Below, piece by piece: positions 6,757 through 9,928 of a stretch of 9,928 bases of DNA. The stretch's first letter is position 1, and every line of letters begins with the position of its first letter. The translations under genes were made by a program, and so were the position numbers. Origin of the DNA: an uncultured Flavihumibacter sp. (lineage in GTDB: Bacteria; Bacteroidota; Bacteroidia; Chitinophagales; Chitinophagaceae); NCBI GenBank assembly GCA_946482545.1, contig CAMLRX010000162.1, positions 1 through 9,928 of the forward strand. The letters run 5' to 3'. A model generated the notes under the pieces. That model saw only the letters and a list, made by a program, of their open reading frames with translations. It had not been told where the DNA came from and ran no database searches.

Positions 6757-7098
6757 ATGAAACAATCCACGATCACGATCAATGTTGCGTTGGACGAAGA
6801 CAAAGTTCCGCAGGAAATCAACTGGCAGGCTACCGACAGTACCGCAGATACCGCCCAAAAAGCCAAAGCTATGATGCTCGCTTTCTGGGATGGCGCCGAT
6901 AAATCCGCCATGCGCATTGACCTCTGGACCAAAGACATGATGGTGGACGAAATGGCCGACTTCTTCTACCAGACCATCACTACCATGGCCGACACGTACA
7001 ACCGCGCCACCAGGCACACAGAACTGGTGGAGGATATGAAAAAATTTGCCCAGGATTTCTATAAGAAATTCCGCGACAGCCAGGAAAAAGCAGGATAA
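6757..7098 (+). CDS. gldC: Gliding motility protein GldC family
   Basis: A 113-residue small protein without signal peptide or membrane segment. It matches my knowledge of the GldC family: a beta-strand start, STITINVALDEDKVPQEINW (4-23), then TAQKAKAMMLAFWDG (32-46) and RIDLWTKDMMVDEMADFFYQ (53-72), and a charged C-terminal helix. In Flavobacterium johnsoniae GldC is an accessory factor acting with the lipoprotein GldB in gliding and T9SS function. GldC homologues also occur in Bacteroidetes that do not glide, so motility cannot be concluded. No gldB is adjacent here; the T9SS substrate at 4287-5477 shows the secretion system is expected in this genome. It is probably the first gene of an operon with the YqeY-like gene 54 bp on. 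Confidence 0.88.
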   Translation: MKQSTITINVALDEDKVPQEINWQATDSTADTAQKAKAMMLAFWDGADKSAMRIDLWTKDMMVDEMADFFYQTITTMADTYNRATRHTELVEDMKKFAQDFYKKFRDSQEKAG

Positions 7099-7152
7099 GC
7101 CGCTTCCCGCTGTTTACTCTCTTGCCCGATACATCACCTAAAACTTGAACAC

Positions 7153-7605
7153 ATGAGCCTTGAACAAAAGATTATGGGCGATATGAAAGCCGCCATGCTT
7201 GCCAAAGACGAAAAAGCCCTCCGCGCATTACGCGCCATTAAAGCGGGCATCATCAACGCAAAAACCGCAGAAGGTGCCGGAGGCGTGATCTCTGAAGAAG
7301 AGGAACAAAAACTTTTGCTGAAACTCGTAAAACAAAGAAGGGATTCCCTGGAAATATTCACCCAGCAGAACAGGCCCGACCTGGCGCAGAAAGAACAGGA
7401 AGAAATTGAAGTGATTGAAAAATTTCTGCCCAAACAACTCGATCCTACGGAACTTAAAGCCGCATTACTGGACATTATTGAACAGACCGGCGCCAAATCT
7501 CCCGCCGACATGGGAAAGGTAATGGGCGTGGCCACCAGACAACTGGCTGGAAAGGCCGATGGCAAAGCAATTTCAGCAACTGTAAAGGAACTGCTCGCCG
7601 GCTAA
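7153..7605 (+). CDS. GatB/YqeY domain-containing protein
   Basis: A 150-residue cytoplasmic protein, full length for the YqeY family, which resembles the C-terminal tRNA-binding tail of amidotransferase subunit GatB. The pattern is MSLEQKIMGDMKAAMLAKD at the start, an Arg-rich helix ALRAIKAGIINAK (25-37), EEEEQKLLLKLVKQRRDS (48-65), EEIEVIEKFLPKQL (83-96), DMGKVMG (119-125) and GKADGKAIS (133-141). In this family it is thought to bind tRNA or to be linked with tRNA amidation, but the role of the stand-alone protein is unproven. The start at 7153 gives the normal N-terminus. It lies between gldC (54 bp before) and the CvpA-family gene (10 bp after). Confidence 0.93.
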   Translation: MSLEQKIMGDMKAAMLAKDEKALRALRAIKAGIINAKTAEGAGGVISEEEEQKLLLKLVKQRRDSLEIFTQQNRPDLAQKEQEEIEVIEKFLPKQLDPTELKAALLDIIEQTGAKSPADMGKVMGVATRQLAGKADGKAISATVKELLAG

Positions 7606-7615
7606 ATCTTATCCA

Positions 7616-8122
7616 TTGAATTTTATCATTATCCTGATATTGGGGTATGCCGCCTGGAAAGGGTGGAGCAGGGGCTTTATCATGGCCCTGTTTTCGCTTG
7701 CGGGCACTTTGCTGGGCGTATTGGCAGCCATCAAATTTTCAGCAGTAGTGGCCGTTTACTTCGCAGAACATACCAGTTGGGATGGGAAATGGCTGCCGTT
7801 CCTTTCCTTTCTCATCGTATTGTTGCTGGTAACGATGGTGGTGAACATGGCCGGTAAAATGGTGGAGGCCACTATGGATGCGGCCTTGCTGGGTGTGGCC
7901 AATAAACTGGCAGGCGTGGTGCTCTACGTTATTTTATATGCGTTCGTGGTGAGTATGGCGCTGTATTATGGCGGGAAAGCCGGACTGATAGAATCCCGAA
8001 CCGATGGATTGGCAGGAATGCTTACCCCGCTCGCGCCAAAAGTGCTGGGCTTCCTGGCCCAATGGCTCCCGTTTTTGAGAGAAGCCCTGTTCGATCTGGA
8101 AGCATGGCTGGGGCGGCAGTAA
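7616..8122 (+). CDS. CvpA family inner-membrane protein, TTG start
   Basis: A 168-residue membrane protein of the CvpA family, whose founding member in E. coli is needed for colicin V production. Hydrophobic segments lie at about 2-13, 23-50, 59-80 and 98-118. The family-typical WKGWSRGFIMALFSLAG (14-30) follows the first segment and KLAG (97-100) precedes the last. The C-terminus is a short amphipathic tail. The start is TTG at 7616: no in-frame ATG exists between the previous stop and this codon, and starting at the first ATG (7682) would remove the first membrane segment. It lies only 10 bp after the YqeY-like gene, so the two are probably cotranscribed. Its role outside colicin export is not established in Bacteroidetes. 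Confidence 0.86.
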   Translation: MNFIIILILGYAAWKGWSRGFIMALFSLAGTLLGVLAAIKFSAVVAVYFAEHTSWDGKWLPFLSFLIVLLLVTMVVNMAGKMVEATMDAALLGVANKLAGVVLYVILYAFVVSMALYYGGKAGLIESRTDGLAGMLTPLAPKVLGFLAQWLPFLREALFDLEAWLGRQ

Positions 8123-8146
8123 CGTTTTTTTTCTTACATTGAATAC

Positions 8147-8177
8147 AAATAAAGCGTTAAAATCCTTTATTTTAGCG
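8147..8177 (+). promoter_or_regulatory. Two overlapping, mutually exclusive AT-rich inverted repeats before the hydrolase gene
   Basis: AAATAAAG (8147-8154) pairs exactly with CTTTATTT (8165-8172). CGTTAAAAT (8155-8163) pairs with ATTTTAGCG (8169-8177) with one G-U. The two stems share bases and cannot form together. They sit between a T8 run (8125-8132) after the CvpA gene and the ATG at 8210. They could be an operator, an alternative-fold leader, or chance in AT-rich DNA. A weak -7-like TGGCTTTG (8186-8193) follows. Confidence 0.3.
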
Positions 8178-8209
8178 ATTGATTGTGGCTTTGAATATCA
8201 ACTAGCAAG

Positions 8210-8989
8210 ATGCATTACGAGATCAAACAACAGGATAAGTTCAGGTTCGTTGAAGAAGGACAGGGTGAGCCATTGGTATTGTTACATGGCTTGTTCGGTG
8301 CACTGAGTAATTTCAGTGACCTCATCGAATATTTCAGGCAACATTATAAAGTGGTAGTACCCATGTTGCCTTTGTTCGACCTCGATATCCTGCACACCTC
8401 TGTGGGCGGGCTGCAAAAGTATGTCCATAAATTCATCGAAGCCAGGGATTACAACAACATTCACCTGCTGGGCAACTCACTGGGGGGCCATGTTGGACTC
8501 GTACACATCCTCAAACACCCTGAACGCATCAAGTCATTGATTCTCACCGGAAGCTCCGGGCTTTTTGAGAACGGTATGGGAGATACTTACCCCAAACGGG
8601 GCGATTACGAATACATCCGGAAAAAAACCGAACTCACCTTCTTCGACCCGGCCATGGCCACAAAAGAACTGGTAGACGAAGTATATGAAATCGTGAACTC
8701 CAGGCTGAAGGTCATCAAGATCATCGCGCTGGCCAAAAGCGCCATCCGCAACAACCTCGGTGAAGAACTCGCTCAGATCAAACAACCCACCTTACTGGTT
8801 TGGGGCAACAACGATACCATCACCCCGCCGTTCGTGGCCCGGGAATTCAATAAGCTCATTCCAAACAGTGAGTTGCATTTCATTGATAACTGCGGACATG
8901 CCCCCATGATGGAAGTGCCGGGGGAATTTAATGTGATCCTTCATAAATTTCTTACAAAACTGAATCAGCCGGCAGCGGTTCACCAGTAA
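8210..8989 (+). CDS. Alpha/beta fold hydrolase, MhpC/MenH-like
   Basis: A 259-residue cytoplasmic protein with a complete alpha/beta hydrolase pattern. HGLFGA (26-31) is the oxyanion-hole loop. The nucleophile elbow GNSLGG (88-93) carries Ser90. Asp202 in WGNNDTITP (198-206) and His230 in DNCGHAPMMEVP (226-237) complete the triad. The cap region (about 118-185) is helical and charged, fitting small-molecule C-C or ester hydrolases of the MhpC/MenH type. The substrate cannot be told, and there is no menaquinone or aromatic-degradation gene nearby to guide it. The start at 8210 has no in-frame rival and gives the standard N-terminus. It is 87 bp after the CvpA gene and may have its own promoter. 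Confidence 0.9.
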   Translation: MHYEIKQQDKFRFVEEGQGEPLVLLHGLFGALSNFSDLIEYFRQHYKVVVPMLPLFDLDILHTSVGGLQKYVHKFIEARDYNNIHLLGNSLGGHVGLVHILKHPERIKSLILTGSSGLFENGMGDTYPKRGDYEYIRKKTELTFFDPAMATKELVDEVYEIVNSRLKVIKIIALAKSAIRNNLGEELAQIKQPTLLVWGNNDTITPPFVAREFNKLIPNSELHFIDNCGHAPMMEVPGEFNVILHKFLTKLNQPAAVHQ

Positions 8990-9003
8990 TTATCGTCTAT
9001 AAG

Positions 9004-9060
9004 GGAACAGCGGTTGCCAAACGATGCGCCTGCAATATGAAAGCAAGGAACAGCGTTTGC
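9004..9060 (+). promoter_or_regulatory. 14-bp direct repeat pair upstream of the CBS gene
   Basis: GGAACAGCGGTTGC (9004-9017) recurs as GGAACAGCGTTTGC (9047-9060), identical at 13 of 14 positions. The spacing is 43 bp, about four helical turns, so the copies would face the same side of the helix. They lie in the gap between the hydrolase stop and the GTG at 9104, where a promoter is expected. A weak -7-like TATATTG (9075-9081) follows. A paired regulator site is inference. Confidence 0.4.
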
Positions 9061-9103
9061 TTGTGTGGAGAAGTTATATTGTTCGTCCTTAAAATCAGAA
9101 CCG

Positions 9104-9766
9104 GTGATTAACAGAAACCTCATTTCGGCTGCGATCCCCCGCCTCCATTTGCACGATACCGTGTACCTGGCCCTGCAATACATGGCTGATTTCCACCTCA
9201 CCCACCTCCCCGTGGTGCAGGATGAAAAATTTGTAGGTGTGGTGAATGAAGAAAGTCTGCTCGATGTAAGCGATGAAGCGTCCCCGTTATACAGGATCCA
9301 GGAGAGTTTCATCCCACATTTCACCGGCGCGGGCAACCACATTTTCGATACCCTGAGTAAGATAACAGAGTACCAGTTGAGTTCCATTGCCGTAGTGGAA
9401 GCGGACGGGAATTTCGTGGGTTCCATCACCCAGCAGGACCTACTGAAACAACTCGCCGTATTCACAGGCGCCAACGACAAAGGCGCGCTGATCGTGCTTT
9501 CGATGGAGAAGCAGGACTTCTCGTTCAGCGAAATCAGCCGGCTCATTGAAACGAATGATGCCTATGTTACCCAACTCAATACGGCACATATCCCGGGAAC
9601 CGGAGAGTTTATTGTGATCCTGCGCATCAATAAGTTCGAAGTATCCGACATCATCGCCACCCTGCAACGCTTCGAATACAATGTGAAATACTATTTTGGG
9701 GAAGAAAGATATGAGAATGAGTTGAAAAGCAATTACGAACACCTGATGAACTACCTTAATATCTAA
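9104..9766 (+). CDS. Two-CBS-domain protein with ACT-like C-terminal domain, GTG start
   Basis: A 220-residue cytoplasmic protein. Two CBS domains (about 6-55 and 65-120) show the expected pattern, with HLPVVQDEKFVGVVNEESL (34-52) and SIAVVEADGNFVGSITQQDL (93-112). Residues about 127-200 look like an ACT-type fold: GALIVLSMEKQDFSFSEISR (127-146), then FIVILRINKFEVSDI (169-183). Together these suggest an adenine-nucleotide or small-ligand sensor, as in AcuB-like proteins; no enzyme domain is attached. GTG at 9104 gives the natural start INRNLISAAIPRLHLHDTV, close to related proteins beginning RDLIS. An in-frame GTG at 9065 would add 13 residues (EKLYCSSLKSEPV) that do not look like part of the domain. 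In Bacteroidetes such genes are often near nadK; the next gene here is different as far as it can be seen. Confidence 0.85.
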   Translation: MINRNLISAAIPRLHLHDTVYLALQYMADFHLTHLPVVQDEKFVGVVNEESLLDVSDEASPLYRIQESFIPHFTGAGNHIFDTLSKITEYQLSSIAVVEADGNFVGSITQQDLLKQLAVFTGANDKGALIVLSMEKQDFSFSEISRLIETNDAYVTQLNTAHIPGTGEFIVILRINKFEVSDIIATLQRFEYNVKYYFGEERYENELKSNYEHLMNYLNI

Positions 9767-9786
9767 ACTTGGCATAAATTTTTTAG

Positions 9787-9850
9787 TCCGGTATCGTTTA
9801 GCACCCTAAACGCTTATCTTTATCACATTTCACTTCATGAGGATACCGGA
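9787..9850 (+). promoter_or_regulatory. Nested inverted repeats spanning the start of the last gene
   Basis: TCCGGTATC (9787-9795) is the exact complement of GATACCGGA (9842-9850), which begins 3 bases after the ATG at 9837-9839. Inside it CGTTTAG (9795-9801) pairs with CTAAACG (9806-9812) across a CACC loop. If the transcript begins before 9787, the outer stem would place the start codon in the loop next to a 9-bp helix. The inner hairpin might also serve as a weak end for the CBS gene transcript, although the bases after it are only partly T-rich. A -7-like TATCTTTA (9815-9822, last base off consensus) would instead start transcription after the inner hairpin. Confidence 0.38.
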
Positions 9851-9928
9851 TTCAAAATACGCATGGTCATTGTGTCTGCTGCTGTTGTGTGTAATGCGCG
9901 CTTCCTCACAGGCCAGGATTGAACCCCC
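9837..9928 (+). CDS. N-terminus of a secreted protein, cut by the window edge
   Basis: Thirty codons plus two bases are visible, open to the edge. The sequence has a charged start (MRIPDSKYAW), a hydrophobic core SLCLLLLCVM (11-20) and a polar end RASSQA (21-26), as in a Sec signal peptide with cleavage likely near SSQA/R or one residue earlier. The product is therefore expected to be periplasmic, outer-membrane or extracellular. There is no lipobox, since no Cys follows the core at the cleavage site. It is too short for family assignment. It begins 70 bp after the CBS gene, with an inverted repeat across its start. Confidence 0.7.
   Translation, partial: MRIPDSKYAWSLCLLLLCVMRASSQARIEP

Noticed and set aside
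8107..8132. Terminator after the CvpA-family gene (GC-rich stretch then T8)
   Set aside because: The T run is good but the best stem before it is only about four pairs, one of them G-U.
8980..9546. Minus-strand open frame of 188 codons
   Set aside because: Antisense to the CBS gene, Ser/Cys-rich translation typical of a shadow frame.
1..9928. Defence, phage, CRISPR, transposon or biosynthetic system
   Set aside because: No transposase, integrase, nuclease, toxin-antitoxin pair, spacer array or multi-enzyme cluster is present; nearly all genes are conserved chromosomal families.

Overview
The window looks like chromosomal DNA from the phylum Bacteroidota, probably Chitinophagaceae or a close relative. 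Four things support this. Promoter-like sites match the Bacteroidetes -7 consensus TAnnTTTG. The starts lack Shine-Dalgarno sequences. The gene families are phylum-specific: a DUF4290 protein beside murA, GldC, and a secreted protein with a type IX secretion (T9SS) sorting domain. The family-level placement is inference; no rRNA or other marker gene is present.

Layout. Positions 1-175 are noncoding: an apparent dispersed intergenic repeat with hairpins, then a strong intrinsic terminator (127-152) that reads on the minus strand. This terminator ends a tight minus-strand operon transcribed from about 4.2 kb down to 176: DUF4290 protein, murA, gmk, and a CNNM/CBS/CorC-type membrane protein. The spacings are 6 bp, a 4-bp ATGA overlap, and 14 bp. 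A minus-strand gene upstream (4287-5477) encodes a T9SS-exported protein with an apparent choice-of-anchor E region. The region 4110-4286 holds two candidate promoters with a terminator-like hairpin between them.

From about 5.5 kb transcription diverges and the rest of the window reads on the plus strand. In order: a glycosyltransferase-like protein whose usual catalytic motif is degenerate; gldC; a GatB/YqeY-domain protein; a CvpA-family membrane protein starting at TTG; an alpha/beta hydrolase with an intact Ser-Asp-His triad; a two-CBS protein with an ACT-like tail, best started at GTG; and the first 30 codons of a secreted protein cut by the window edge.

Functionally the minus operon joins cell-envelope precursor synthesis (MurA) with GMP phosphorylation (Gmk) and a probable ion-transport or ion-homeostasis membrane protein. 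The plus side is a series of mostly conserved Bacteroidetes genes whose exact roles are poorly defined. I see no mobile element, CRISPR array, phage, toxin-antitoxin or defence locus, no RNA gene, and no convincing new multi-gene system. The points most worth a second look are the Asp at the MurA catalytic-Cys position, the glycosyltransferase-like protein lacking its motif glutamates, the hairpin in the murA-operon leader, a 14-bp direct repeat before the CBS gene, and an inverted repeat that could mask the last gene's start codon.
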